The notes under the pieces: model-generated | What the model was told of the DNA's origin: nothing | The model's database searches: none | The model's input: only the letters and a program-made list of their open reading frames with translations | Part shown: positions 36,061 to 46,300 of the stretch, piece after piece | Position numbering within the stretch: position 1 is the first letter of the stretch | How the letters are laid out: the number at the start of each line of letters is the position of its first letter | Translations under genes and position numbers: made by a program | NCBI RefSeq assembly: GCF_010091925.1 | Contig: NZ_WVID01000004.1 | Location: 244,956 to 308,955, forward strand | DNA: 64,000 bases | Direction of reading: 5' to 3' | Source of the DNA: Nostoc sp. B(2019) | GTDB lineage: Bacteria; Cyanobacteriota; Cyanobacteriia; Cyanobacteriales; Nostocaceae

Positions 36061-36498
36061 ATGAAGAAACTGATTCGGCGTATCAAAGCATTGCTCCAAC
36101 GCATTCTTAAGAAGGTTTCATCCAATTCTCAAGAACGTTCACCCCTTAATTCTCGCCCGATAGATACTTCTATTCCTACTTCTCCCCAATGGAAGTCTAG
36201 TTTGGTGCTTGTGTGTTCACAATGTGCAAACGAGCAGTCAAATAGCTCTCATCGAGCTAGCAGAAGCTCAACGGCTTCCGAAGACTTACAGAATTGGTTG
36301 AAATCTCGTCTGAAATTTGAGGGATTATGGGGTAAATTTCGGGTTGTTAGCACCAGTTGTTTAGGCGCTTGTCCTCGGACTGGAGTTGCTGTAGTTCTTG
36401 TAAGTGAGGTAACTGACGGCAATGGTCAATGCTTAATTGTAAATCCTCAAAGCGATCGCGAAGTTCTCTACTCACGCATCAAGCATAATAATGGGTGA
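36061..36498 (+). CDS. Thioredoxin-like [2Fe-2S] ferredoxin
   Basis: The 145-residue protein has a basic N-terminal extension (MKKLIRRIKALLQRILKKVS) and a thioredoxin-like ferredoxin domain: LVLVCSQCANEQ gives the first two cysteines, and STSCLGACPRTGVAVV the last two, the C-x2-C and C-x3-C pairing that binds a [2Fe-2S] cluster in this fold. Residues after that (CLIVNPQSDREVLYSRI) complete the domain. An electron-transfer or sensor role is inferred from the family. It is followed by a good intrinsic terminator. Confidence 0.82.
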   Translation: MKKLIRRIKALLQRILKKVSSNSQERSPLNSRPIDTSIPTSPQWKSSLVLVCSQCANEQSNSSHRASRSSTASEDLQNWLKSRLKFEGLWGKFRVVSTSCLGACPRTGVAVVLVSEVTDGNGQCLIVNPQSDREVLYSRIKHNNG

Positions 36499-36585
36499 CT
36501 TGACAGGTTTGTCAACGCTAAAATACTTTTTCACGCCAAACTGTGTTTCGTGCTCTACTACGGTTCAGCTAAGAGTGAAATAGAA

Positions 36586-36622
36586 AAGGGGTGAATATTT
36601 GAATTCACCCCTTACTTTTTTC
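36586..36622 (+). terminator. Rho-independent terminator of the [2Fe-2S] gene
   Basis: An 11-bp perfect stem (AAGGGGTGAAT) with a 6-nt loop is followed by ACTTTTTT. It lies 88 bp after the stop and just before the convergent SnoaL-like gene. Confidence 0.8.
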
Positions 36623-36696
36623 CTTTTACCCTCTTTCACAAGTAAGGTGAAGAGTACTTATCCGAACTGTATTGCTGCCATTATATGCCTGAACAA

Positions 36697-37359
36697 TTAC
36701 TCCTTTAAACGAGGTATATTTGGTCTTACCAAAGTAGTTGAAGAATTAGTAGTTCGGGAATTAGTGGTTGAGGAATTAGCGGTTGGCGAACTGAGGTTCA
36801 AGAAATCGATGAGTTTAAGAGTACGACGACGGATTTTCCAACGTCCATTTATATTGACGACTTCATCTTGATAAGTGCCATTAGCGACATCAATGCTGGT
36901 TTCTGAACGTTTGTGGGTTGCATGGAGGTAAGAAGTCATCGTTGCTTGATTGTTTTCAAGCGAAATATTTATCGTACCTATCAGGTGTTGAGTAGCTTGA
37001 TATCCATTTCCTTGGAATACTGAATAGACAAAATCCGCCCAACCGTCTGTCCCAATGCGTGTTGCACTTGCTCCATCAGGAAAAATTGCAGTGATAACTA
37101 CATCTGGAGTAAAACAATCCCGATAAATTTCCTTTCCCTCTGCAAGATTTCCTTCACCAATAGCATCAGTTCCCAGTGCGTAACAGGCTGTTAATTTTTG
37201 AATTTCTAATTCCGCGTTAGGTTGGGCTGCACTTGCTAGTTCAAATCTACCTCCAAGTAATAAAACAAGAGTAACTGCAAGCACAATCAAAGTTATACGA
37301 TGTGACAAAAACGAGATAGCCTTTGAAACTATTCGTCCATTCTCTTTTCTTTTTTCCAC
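36697..37359 (-). CDS. Exported SnoaL/NTF2-like protein
   Basis: From a GTG start the 220 residues include a membrane/signal segment (ITLIVLAVTLVLLLGG, ending ASAAQ), then a SnoaL-like cone-shaped domain (about 50-180; LEIQKLTACYALGTDAIGEG, DCFTPDVVITAIFPDG, TSYLHATHKR, NGRWKIRRRTLKL). SnoaL-like domains bind small hydrophobic ligands or are enzymes; no activity is predictable here. The C-terminus has a Ser/Thr/Asn microrepeat (NSSTTNSRTTNSSTT) from GAATTAGTGGTT-type DNA repeats, likely of variable length. Confidence 0.78.
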   Translation of the reverse strand: MEKRKENGRIVSKAISFLSHRITLIVLAVTLVLLLGGRFELASAAQPNAELEIQKLTACYALGTDAIGEGNLAEGKEIYRDCFTPDVVITAIFPDGASATRIGTDGWADFVYSVFQGNGYQATQHLIGTINISLENNQATMTSYLHATHKRSETSIDVANGTYQDEVVNINGRWKIRRRTLKLIDFLNLSSPTANSSTTNSRTTNSSTTLVRPNIPRLKE

Positions 37360-37617
37360 AGGATTAATCCCTTGTTTTTATAGTTTTTGCATCTTGTACT
37401 TTGTCACAAACTCAGATTTCATCTGAGAGTTTTAGCTAATTCAAATAAGCTAAATACTTGCAGATTAAGCTAGAGATTACGTGCATTTAAACCAGGAAAA
37501 TTATTTCCTAGTATAATGATGAAGCTAGTACAAGATTTAAGTATCTAATCAGTTATAGCAGGTAAGCAACAAGTTTGTAACTGTTAATTGCAACTAATTT
37601 TATTACAGACAGATTCC

Positions 37618-37646
37618 CTCCCCGACTTCTTTAAGAAGTCGGGGAG
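37618..37646. repeat. Perfect palindrome downstream of the HstK-type gene
   Basis: CTCCCCGACTTCTT and AAGAAGTCGGGGAG form a 14-bp perfect stem around one base. It has the same core as the hairpin at 25787-25819. It lies 40 bp after the big kinase gene stop and could serve as terminator. The surrounding 37360-37685 has no gene. Confidence 0.65.
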
Positions 37647-37685
37647 CTTGCCTCTGACGAATGATTTAGAATTGCTCTACGAAGA

Positions 37686-40600
37686 TTATCCAGAAATAGG
37701 AATATAAATTCTAAATTCTGTCCCTTGCCCCAAATCTGATTCACAAATCAAACTTCCACCGTGGTTATCTACTACAATTTGCCGACTAATAGATAATCCT
37801 AATCCTGTACCTTTTCCTACACCTTTAGTAGTAAATAAATTCTCAAAAATGCAGGTTTTAACTTCTTCTGTCATTCCTTTAGCATTATCTCGAATCTTAA
37901 TTACCACATTTCTATTATCTCCATCTACGTTAGTTATGATAGTAATAATATTAGGATAATTTTCCTGAATCTCTAAAAAGCTCCGACCAATATTTGCTTC
38001 TTCTAAAGCATCAACTGCATTTGCAATAATATTCATAAATACCTGATTTAATTGTCCTAAATAGCATTTTATTGATGGAATATTTCCATACTCCTTAATG
38101 ATTTGAATTGCTGGACGATTATGATCAGCTTTCAGACGATGCTGTAAAATGAGCAAAGTACTATCAATACCTTCATGAATATTAGCTAATACTTTAGAGG
38201 TAGTATCGGCGCGAGAAAAAGTACGGAGTGAGGTACTAATATTACGAATGCGTTGTGTTCCCACTGTCATACCATCAATCATTTTGGGCAAATCTTCTAG
38301 TAAGAAATCTATGTCTATTTCTTCAGCTTTTTCCTCAATTTCGGCACCAGGATTAGGAAATTTTTTTCTGTACAGTTGCAGATAATCTACTAAATCGGTA
38401 ACTGTCTCTTTTGCTTGAACTATACTACCTGTAATAAAAGCAATAGGATTGTTTATTTCGTGTGCTATACCTGCAACTAAATTCCCCAAGGAAGACATTT
38501 TCTCGCTTTGGATGAGTTGTAGTTGTGCCTCTTGTAAATCTGTTATTGACTGTTTTAATTGTCTAGATTTATCTTGCTCTCTTGTATACAAGCGAGCATT
38601 TTCTATAGCAATAGCCATTTGAGAAACTAAAACTTTTAATACCTCTACTTTTTCTGAGCTAAAAGCTCCTGATGATAACTGATTTTCTAAATAAATAATA
38701 CCTGTAAGCTGTGATTGATAAATGATTGGTAAACATAAAATTGATTTTGATTGAAATTTTTGAATGTATACATCCACATTAAAAGGTTCAGTCATTATGG
38801 CATCATTTAATATCAGCTTTTTCTGAGTTCTGAAGACGTAATTAATAACAGAGATAGGTAAATCATGATAAGTTTCAACAGGAATAGAATGTAAAACTGT
38901 TACCATGCCGTTAGTAGTATTTCCAGAAGCTTCGATATATAGTTGATTGTCTTTAAGCAGTAATAGCTCTGCTTTTTGTGCAGCAGCATTTTCTAGTAAA
39001 ATTTTAATTAACTTACCCAATAAATTTTCTAAAATAATTTCATTGGTAATTGCTTGAGAAAACTTTACGAATGTATTAAAGTCTAAAAAATCGCTTAAAC
39101 TGCTATTGGTAGTAGTGCTAGTGGCAATGTGAGTTGCATCTAGTTTTAAAGTAGAAGCCTCTATAGTACTAGTTTGTTCCACTAGAAAAGTATACTTTGA
39201 TTGTAAGTATTTAACTTTAGCGATCGCACCCCAACGGATATAGGCATAATAGGCTTTAGTTATATAAGTTTGATGAATTAACTCTTTACCTAAAGATTTA
39301 TAAAATTTTCCTGCTAACTCATAGGCTAAAGCTTCTTCTTGAAGACAACCGTTTTCTTGAGATTTGGCAATAGAACTCTCATAGTAGTCCATTGCTTCAA
39401 GCTTTTGACCTAAAATTTGATACCGTTCTGCCTCCACCAGATAAAATCTGTGTAAGTGATTCATTGGAGCATGAGTAGCCCAAAGCTCCATCTTTTGCTG
39501 ATTAGCTTCTACTTTTTCAAGAATAGCCTGCCGCTCAGACTCCTTAGCAGTATGATAAACTGCCAATTGAGTTAAAGAATCATAGAAATAAAACAGTGGA
39601 ACAACAAACAACCCTGTGACACCACCTAAAGACTTTTCTGCCATTGCAGCATTTTCTTTAGCTTGAAAATACTCCCCAAACAGGTAAGAGAGCATTAACT
39701 TATTGAGAAATAAATGGTTAATTGTATAAAGGTCATTCACTTGTTGATGAATTGGTAGCATACTTTGCTCATCGTAGGCTTCTCCAATTAGACAGCATAC
39801 ATTTTCCGAACTTCCTTTTAAGTTCAAAACTGTTTGTAAATATATCTGGTTCCAAGTTAAGGCTACTTGTTGCTTGATTTTCTTCAGCGATTCACAGTAA
39901 GCTACTAGTTCTTTTTCTAGAACCCAAAGTTCTTTACCAAGCCAGAATGAATGATAGGGATAAATATAAGCACAATAGCCAGCATATTCTAAATCTCCAG
40001 TTTCCAGCCCACTAGAATACCCTATCTTTGCTGATGATAATGTCTCTTTAACATGCTCTTTCCAATGCATAACATGAGCGCTAACAACTGTCAGAATCTT
40101 AGCCTTGAGTTCTTCAGCATTAAATTGTGACACCAGACTTGAAGCCAATTTGCCAAACTCATAGCCAGAATCAATTTCGCCTTGAACTCCACAAAGAATT
40201 AATCCATAAAGACTATAACCATAGGCTGATACAGCTGTATTGCCATACTTTAAAGATAAATTGACCATTTCACAGGCAATAATTGGCATCATTTCAGGAG
40301 CAGTTTGAAAAGCTGCTGGGAGAACTCCCATTAAGATTCTCATTGCTGCTATCTTGTTAGGGTCGGTCATTAATGGTAAGTTAATTAAATCTGCAATCGC
40401 TTTTCCTTTCATTTGAGCAACGATTTCATCCATCGCCTGCTGAATATCAGCTGATGTTGCTTTCTCTGGAAAATTTATTCCTAGTAATTGCAGAATTGAT
40501 AGTGCTATTTGGATAGCTTCCAATTGTTTGCTTTGAACTATAGAAGCTACAATCTTTACTTCATAGACTTTCACTTTATCTAGGAGAGTTTTGACTTGTT

Positions 40601-43133
40601 GCAGGACTACTTCAGACCATTGCTGCATCTGCTCAAAATTACCATTGAGATAGGCTACCTCTGCGGCTCCTTCATATAAACCTATGGTTAAGTTATATTC
40701 AGTTTCCCAAGCATCTATATTTAAAAGTTCTATCCCAGTTTTCAAGTACTTAAGAGCAGCTTCATAAGCTGTAGAAGCTTTGGCTTTTCGACCTGCAATT
40801 AAGTTTAATCTTGCTAATTCGGTTTTTTCTGATTCTTCTATTAGATTAACAATACCTACATTCAACTGATTGACGATATCAAAAATATTGGCTTCTATTT
40901 CCTCCTTGGGTATATTTTGCAGCAGTAATTGCCCAATTTTTAGATGTGTAGCTTTTTTTTGATACTCTGGAATCAACGAATAAGCTGCTTGTTGTACTCT
41001 GTCATGCAAGAACTTATAACTTACACGTGAAGTATCAAAATTCAAATTTGCTGCTTCTTCTTGATTAAAAATTAAAGGAATACGATAAGCTTCATTTAAA
41101 GGTAGAATTAACCCTGTTTGCAATGCCGCATATAAATCATTAGCTGTTGCGGAAGAAGATTTTTCATTGATTATCGATAGAACATCTAGACTAAACCTGT
41201 CACCCACACAAGCTGCTAGTTTCAAAACATCTTGAGTCACCTGTGGCAGTTTTTCAACCCTGCTAGCAACTAGTTCAACTACATTTTTGTCAGTAATTCC
41301 AATTGCTTGAATTTCCTCTAAACTCCATTGCCATTTTGCATTGCTAAAATTAAATCTTAAGAGTTTTTCTTGGTAAAATACTTGAAGTAATTGTGTAATA
41401 AAAAATGGATTCCCACCTGTTTTATTACAAATCAATTCAGCTAGCTGTATAACTTTATTGTCAAAAGCTTGGCTTTCTGATTGATGGGCGTTACCTGAAA
41501 ATTCATTTTCAATAAATGGTATGTCTTGTAAAGTTTCAGCAATTAACTCAGTTACATTCTCTAAATTTAAAGGTTGCAATACAATATTATTAACAACTGT
41601 ACCAGCATTCTGAATTTCTTCTATTTTTTGGATTAAAGGATGCGTGGGACTAACTTCATTATCCCTATATGCTCCAATAAACAATAGATGTTTGCTATCA
41701 GTATCAGTTATTAGCAGTTGGATTAAATTTAATGTGGCTGAATCTGCCCATTGCAAATCATCTAAAAAAATGACTAGAGGATGTTCTTTTTGGGTGAAAA
41801 CTTGGATAAATTCTTTAAAAACACGATTGAAGCGGTTTTGTGATTCTGTTGCTCCGATTTGGGCAACTTCTGGCTGTGTACCGATGATTAGTTCCAATTC
41901 TGGAATAATGTCAATAATGACCTTTCCATTTATTCCTAAAGCTGAAGATATCTTATTACGCCATGTTTCTATTTTTTCGCTATTCTCTGTTAGTAAATAT
42001 CGGATCAAGTAAGTAAAAGCTTGAATTAATGGAGTATAAGGGATATTCCGTTTAAATTGATCAAATTTGCCAGAGATGAAGTAACCTTGTTGGCGAGTAA
42101 TGGGTTTATTAATTTCGTTGACTAAAACTGATTTGCCAATACCAGAATAACCAGAAACTAGCATCATTTCGCTAGCTCCAAATGTAATCCGTTCAAAGGT
42201 AGCTAATAGTTCACTTACTTGTTTTTCACGTCCATATAACTTTTGAGGTATTAATAACTGACTTAAAATGTCTAAACGACCTGGAGTAAAATCAGTAATC
42301 ATACCCTTAGTTTCTAACTGGTTGAGACATAATTCTAAGTCCGCTAATAATCCTGTGGCACTTTGATATCTGTCTTCCGCATTTTTTGCCATCAATTTCA
42401 TAATAATTTCTGAGATGGCGTTAGGAATTTTGGGATTTAATGACTGTGGGCTGATTGGTTGAACAGCAATGTGACTGTAAACTATTTCTAAAGGATCTTG
42501 ACTAAAAAATGGTGGTTTCTCTGTTAGCATCTCGTATAAAGTCACGCCAAGAGAATAAAAGTCGGTGCGATAATCAAGAATGCGATTCATTCTCCCAGTT
42601 TGTTCAGGAGACATATAGGCAAGTGTACCTTCAACGCAGTTAGGGTTAGTAAATTGGGGATTTTCTTTATTGAGGCGGGAGGCTATACCAAAGTCAGTAA
42701 GTTTAACAATACCTGTTTGGGAGTTAATGATGATGTTACTGGGTTTAATATCTTTATGTAGAATCTGATGTTTATGCAAATAATCTAAAGCTTTAGTTAG
42801 TTGAACAGCAATGTTTAAACAGTTAACTAAGTCCAGTTTTTCTATTTGTAGCAGTTGGGCTAAAGACTGACCACCAAAGTCTTCTAACAACAGTCCTACA
42901 CGATTTTCAAATGTTTCTAAACTTATGGCTTTGACTATATTGGGATGATCTAAACTTTGCTGAATTTGATATTCATTTTTCAGACGTGTAAAGGCTTCGA
43001 GGGTAGGATATTCATTTCTAAGAAGTTTGAGGATAAATTGCTGTTGTGTCTTTGGCGTTTGTGCCTGATAGATAATGGTTTGAATTCCTTCGTGGAGAGT
43101 GGAATTAATTTGGTATCCAGTACAATTTGGCAT
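37686..43133 (-). CDS. HstK-type dual Ser/Thr and histidine kinase
   Basis: The 1815-residue protein has, in order: a Ser/Thr kinase domain (about 1-280; HKDIKPSNIIIN, LTDFGIASRL, GTLAYMSPEQTGR), an AAA_16 ATPase (about 300-580; GYSGIGKSVLVNE Walker A, LVIFLDDLQWAD Walker B), a long helical TPR-like sensor region, a GAF domain (about 1390-1540), a histidine kinase core with SLGNLVAGIAHEINNP (His near 1557), and a HATPase domain (NVVIKIRDNAKGM, GVGKGTGLGLSI). This is the architecture of the HstK family, which is typical of filamentous cyanobacteria and combines two phosphorylation chemistries. No response regulator gene is adjacent. Its ligand is not predictable. Confidence 0.92.
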   Translation of the reverse strand: MPNCTGYQINSTLHEGIQTIIYQAQTPKTQQQFILKLLRNEYPTLEAFTRLKNEYQIQQSLDHPNIVKAISLETFENRVGLLLEDFGGQSLAQLLQIEKLDLVNCLNIAVQLTKALDYLHKHQILHKDIKPSNIIINSQTGIVKLTDFGIASRLNKENPQFTNPNCVEGTLAYMSPEQTGRMNRILDYRTDFYSLGVTLYEMLTEKPPFFSQDPLEIVYSHIAVQPISPQSLNPKIPNAISEIIMKLMAKNAEDRYQSATGLLADLELCLNQLETKGMITDFTPGRLDILSQLLIPQKLYGREKQVSELLATFERITFGASEMMLVSGYSGIGKSVLVNEINKPITRQQGYFISGKFDQFKRNIPYTPLIQAFTYLIRYLLTENSEKIETWRNKISSALGINGKVIIDIIPELELIIGTQPEVAQIGATESQNRFNRVFKEFIQVFTQKEHPLVIFLDDLQWADSATLNLIQLLITDTDSKHLLFIGAYRDNEVSPTHPLIQKIEEIQNAGTVVNNIVLQPLNLENVTELIAETLQDIPFIENEFSGNAHQSESQAFDNKVIQLAELICNKTGGNPFFITQLLQVFYQEKLLRFNFSNAKWQWSLEEIQAIGITDKNVVELVASRVEKLPQVTQDVLKLAACVGDRFSLDVLSIINEKSSSATANDLYAALQTGLILPLNEAYRIPLIFNQEEAANLNFDTSRVSYKFLHDRVQQAAYSLIPEYQKKATHLKIGQLLLQNIPKEEIEANIFDIVNQLNVGIVNLIEESEKTELARLNLIAGRKAKASTAYEAALKYLKTGIELLNIDAWETEYNLTIGLYEGAAEVAYLNGNFEQMQQWSEVVLQQVKTLLDKVKVYEVKIVASIVQSKQLEAIQIALSILQLLGINFPEKATSADIQQAMDEIVAQMKGKAIADLINLPLMTDPNKIAAMRILMGVLPAAFQTAPEMMPIIACEMVNLSLKYGNTAVSAYGYSLYGLILCGVQGEIDSGYEFGKLASSLVSQFNAEELKAKILTVVSAHVMHWKEHVKETLSSAKIGYSSGLETGDLEYAGYCAYIYPYHSFWLGKELWVLEKELVAYCESLKKIKQQVALTWNQIYLQTVLNLKGSSENVCCLIGEAYDEQSMLPIHQQVNDLYTINHLFLNKLMLSYLFGEYFQAKENAAMAEKSLGGVTGLFVVPLFYFYDSLTQLAVYHTAKESERQAILEKVEANQQKMELWATHAPMNHLHRFYLVEAERYQILGQKLEAMDYYESSIAKSQENGCLQEEALAYELAGKFYKSLGKELIHQTYITKAYYAYIRWGAIAKVKYLQSKYTFLVEQTSTIEASTLKLDATHIATSTTTNSSLSDFLDFNTFVKFSQAITNEIILENLLGKLIKILLENAAAQKAELLLLKDNQLYIEASGNTTNGMVTVLHSIPVETYHDLPISVINYVFRTQKKLILNDAIMTEPFNVDVYIQKFQSKSILCLPIIYQSQLTGIIYLENQLSSGAFSSEKVEVLKVLVSQMAIAIENARLYTREQDKSRQLKQSITDLQEAQLQLIQSEKMSSLGNLVAGIAHEINNPIAFITGSIVQAKETVTDLVDYLQLYRKKFPNPGAEIEEKAEEIDIDFLLEDLPKMIDGMTVGTQRIRNISTSLRTFSRADTTSKVLANIHEGIDSTLLILQHRLKADHNRPAIQIIKEYGNIPSIKCYLGQLNQVFMNIIANAVDALEEANIGRSFLEIQENYPNIITIITNVDGDNRNVVIKIRDNAKGMTEEVKTCIFENLFTTKGVGKGTGLGLSISRQIVVDNHGGSLICESDLGQGTEFRIYIPISG

Positions 43134-43304
43134 TTCTCTTTGACTGTAAAAGTTACAAAAATTAGCATCATCCCCTGTCCTATCGTGAAAGGGGTTCTGG
43201 TTTAATTATTCCCAGTGGGTAGGAGATTATTATCATTGCGATTCCCTCCCCCAGGGTTGTGTGGCTGTAACTCAAACCAGTAGCTAAAATTTGGACTGTG
43301 GCTT

Positions 43305-43841
43305 TTATGCCAACCGCAGATAAGGACACTTTTGTAAAAATCCAGATGCCTTATTGTGAGCTTCTAAGTTATGAGTATGTGCTGGCGTCGGTCGAATAAT
43401 GCCACCAAAAAGATCATCCAACCCATAAGGTGTAAAAAATTGCCACTCCCCTTGTGCATCTAACCGAACTCCCACAGCGGTAGCGGTGTGCAGCCAATCT
43501 GTGATGCCATCTTCTGTACTAGTGTAGGCTCTGTGACCAAGACGCCAACGCGCAAAACTGGCTTGATTTTTCACATCGAACTGTTCATGAGGAAATTGTT
43601 CTGTTAAAGTTGCCTTCGCGGCTAGTTCTTGGGAACGGTTTCCCTCAATATCAAAGAATGCAATATCAAAATCTTTAATACCTAATCCACATTCATTCCC
43701 AAAGATTGAATGCCAAACTGAATTTCGGACTGCACCCCCTGCTAACCACCAGTTCGGCAAGTTGAGTTGAGCGATCGCAGGTAATACTGTACCAATAAGT
43801 GTATCAGCTAAAATCGTCTGTAGGCGAGTGTTACTATTCAT
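43305..43841 (-). CDS. Nucleotidyltransferase-like protein
   Basis: The 178 residues show PNWWLAGGAVRNSVWHSIFG and GIKDFDIAFFDIEG, the G-G and D-x-D metal site of a nucleotidyltransferase fold, plus FDVKNQASFARWRLG. It matches the small bacterial nucleotidyltransferase family related to DUF925. Its substrate is unknown. It stands alone between HstK and the pRiA4b-like gene. Confidence 0.78.
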   Translation of the reverse strand: MNSNTRLQTILADTLIGTVLPAIAQLNLPNWWLAGGAVRNSVWHSIFGNECGLGIKDFDIAFFDIEGNRSQELAAKATLTEQFPHEQFDVKNQASFARWRLGHRAYTSTEDGITDWLHTATAVGVRLDAQGEWQFFTPYGLDDLFGGIIRPTPAHTHNLEAHNKASGFLQKCPYLRLA

Positions 43842-44036
43842 ATCAAATTCCTGGGATTGTCAAGTAGAAGGTGAAAATATTATCATTCACATTTAACAGA
43901 GCTTACGGTGTTTTTAGTTCTACTGTGACACTTAGTGGGTCAATATTTATCAGCAGAACTTCTGTAGTCATAGTACAAAGAGAACAAGGTTACACGGAAG
44001 GGAAAGTTGTGAATTTAAAATTTAAAATTTTTATTT

Positions 44037-45305
44037 ATGGAAGACTTATTTGCGCGGCTTGAACGCACACTAAATCCTGAACTGCCTTCCCTAACAGAGT
44101 CACAACAACAACTGTTGCAAGAACTCAGTATTAATGAAAATCAACCCGGTACAATTGGGCGTGACTTTCAAACAATGATAGATTTCTTACAACCGAATGG
44201 GATAGAAGTTAGTAGTGTTAATAATCTTTTACCATTAAAAGTACTATCAGAAATCAATTCTCGGTTGAGTCATCCAATTGAAAATAAACTCAAACGTCCT
44301 GTACAGAAATCATACCCTTACATTAATGGACTCTATCTGTTATTACGCAGTTCTGGGATAGCCCAAATTAGATCTCAAGGTAAAAAGCAGATTTTAGTAT
44401 TAGACAAAGCTACTTTAGAATCATGGTCAAGTCTCAACTCAACCGAACGCTATTTCAACCTATTAGAAGCCTGGTTGATTTGGGGAAATAACGAAATTTT
44501 GGGTGAGCACCAAGACTCATTCGGTAATTTGTTTAGGTGCATTCAGTTTTGGCCCCGCGTCCCAGATGCAGGTTTAAAATTTGCTAAATCTGAAGACCAA
44601 CAAAATATTAGTTATTACCCTGGTCTTCATAATGTTGCCTTATTAGAGTTATTTGGATTGCTATCTATCAAACAGGGAAAACCACAAGTGGGTAAAGGAT
44701 GGCGCATTGCCAGTTTACAACGCTTGCCCTTCGGTGATGCTCTATTACGGTTATTGTTTCCGATTGGAATACGAGGAGAGTTACAGGATGATGTCAATGT
44801 AACTTTTGGAAAATTGCAGTCACATCTCCAACCATTTTTTCCAGAATGGAAGCAGAATTTATGTGTGCCAACCCAAGGCTTCACCGATGGTATTTATATT
44901 TTTAAAGTATCCGTTTCTCGGTCTTGGCGACGCATTGCAATACCAGCGAAAAAACCGTTAAGCTGGTTAGCCGAGATAATTCTTGATGCTTTTGATTTTG
45001 ACTATGACCATCTGTATGAGTTTAGTTATAAAGACCATTTTGGTCGCACAATCAAGATTTGTCATCCATATATTGAAACACCACCATTTGCAGATCAAGT
45101 ACAAATTGGTGATTTGCCTTTAGAACCAGGTTCTAAAATGACCTATCTTTATGATTTTGGTGATAATTGGGAATTTGATGTGCAATTAGAAGCAATTAAT
45201 CCACCTGACAACAAAATTAAAAAAGCAAAAATTTTAGAAATTCATGGAAATGCACCTCAACAGTATTGGAGTGAGGATGATGAATTGGATGAAAACGAGG
45301 AGTAA
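44037..45305 (+). CDS. pRiA4b ORF-3-like protein
   Basis: The C-terminal third (from about 290) is a clear pRiA4b ORF-3 domain: VSVSRSWRRIAIPAKKPLSW, LDAFDFDYDHLYEFSYKDHF, and KMTYLYDFGDNWEFDVQLEA, with the acidic tail SEDDELDENEE. The first 280 residues are helical with FNLLEAWLIWG and a long ISYYPGLHNVALLELFGLLS region of unknown type. The family is found in plasmids and near mobile DNA, with no settled function. Start at 44037 is preceded by AT-rich DNA without a good ribosome site. Confidence 0.82.
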   Translation: MEDLFARLERTLNPELPSLTESQQQLLQELSINENQPGTIGRDFQTMIDFLQPNGIEVSSVNNLLPLKVLSEINSRLSHPIENKLKRPVQKSYPYINGLYLLLRSSGIAQIRSQGKKQILVLDKATLESWSSLNSTERYFNLLEAWLIWGNNEILGEHQDSFGNLFRCIQFWPRVPDAGLKFAKSEDQQNISYYPGLHNVALLELFGLLSIKQGKPQVGKGWRIASLQRLPFGDALLRLLFPIGIRGELQDDVNVTFGKLQSHLQPFFPEWKQNLCVPTQGFTDGIYIFKVSVSRSWRRIAIPAKKPLSWLAEIILDAFDFDYDHLYEFSYKDHFGRTIKICHPYIETPPFADQVQIGDLPLEPGSKMTYLYDFGDNWEFDVQLEAINPPDNKIKKAKILEIHGNAPQQYWSEDDELDENEE

Positions 45306-45508
45306 TATTTTTTAAGAAATAGCAATAGATAAATCTTTGTCTACCAATAAGATATACTTACCTGGGCGACTTCTAGTCGCTCAATACTTTTAAAACTATT
45401 CATTTTTAATGATCTGAACATATCCAATTACGTGATTTAGCTAAAATGGAATAAACAATATAATTTTGGTTCATTCTCAAAAGTTATAATAGTTATTTGC
45501 AAAGGTTG

Positions 45509-46195
45509 ATGGAAAACGACACACCAAAAGAATTAAACCCAGATCAAGAGATTGAGCGCTTGATTGACGCGGTAATGTCTTCATCACTAACTGATCTAAC
45601 TGATGAACAGTACCGCAAAAAGATGCAGCGGCGCAAAGAAGTGCAGGATCGACGGATAGCACAAGCTGTGCCCGAAAAAGGGTTAATTATTGTAAATACT
45701 GGTAATGGTAAAGGTAAAACCACTGCGGCTTTGGGGATGGTGTTACGATCGCTTGGTCATGGTTACAAAGTGGCGATCGTTCAATTCATCAAAGGTAGCT
45801 GGGAACCTTCAGAAAAAAGGGTTTTCAGTTATTGGGAAGATCAGTTAGAATTTCACGCGATGGGCGAAGGCTTCACCTGGGAAACTCAAGACCGCGATCG
45901 CGATCTCGATAAAGCTAGCGCCGCTTGGCAGAAATCATTAGAATATATCCGCAATCCAGATTTTCATCTAGTATTGTTAGATGAAATCAATATCGCCCTC
46001 AAAATGGCTTATTTACAAGTTGAGGAAGTCTTGGCAGGTTTAGCGCAAAAACCAGATGATAAGCACGTTATTCTAACAGGTAGAGGCGCACCAGCTGCTT
46101 TAATTGAGCGAGCTGACCTAGTAACTGAAATGACTCTAGTTAAGCATCCTTTCCGCGATCAAGGTGTTAAAGCGCAACCAGGAATTGAGTATTAG
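45509..46195 (+). CDS. cobO: Cob(I)yrinic acid a,c-diamide adenosyltransferase
   Basis: CobO/BtuR adenosylates the corrin ring with ATP in adenosylcobalamin synthesis and salvage. From the ATG at 45509 the 228 residues show GLIIVNTGNGKGKTTAALGM (P-loop), VAIVQFIKGSWEPSEK, DFHLVLLDEINIALKM and HVILTGRGAPAALIERADLV. The N-terminal 50 residues are an extension common in cyanobacterial copies. A TTG four codons upstream is possible. The gene stands alone and ends before a 16-bp palindrome. Alternate symbol btuR. Confidence 0.92.
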   Translation: MENDTPKELNPDQEIERLIDAVMSSSLTDLTDEQYRKKMQRRKEVQDRRIAQAVPEKGLIIVNTGNGKGKTTAALGMVLRSLGHGYKVAIVQFIKGSWEPSEKRVFSYWEDQLEFHAMGEGFTWETQDRDRDLDKASAAWQKSLEYIRNPDFHLVLLDEINIALKMAYLQVEEVLAGLAQKPDDKHVILTGRGAPAALIERADLVTEMTLVKHPFRDQGVKAQPGIEY

Positions 46196-46242
46196 TTTGT
46201 TAAGTATTTCAATTGCACATCAACTTATTAGGGCCGTTCTTT

Positions 46243-46285
46243 GTCATTAGTCATTTGTATTTATAAAGAACAAATGACTAATGAC
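46243..46285. terminator. 16-bp palindrome between convergent genes
   Basis: GTCATTAGTCATTTGT and its exact complement, 11 nt apart, built from ATTAGTC heptamers. It separates cobO from the convergent gene at 46301. Termination is inferred from position. Confidence 0.55.
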
Positions 46286-46300
46286 TAATGACGGTATTCA

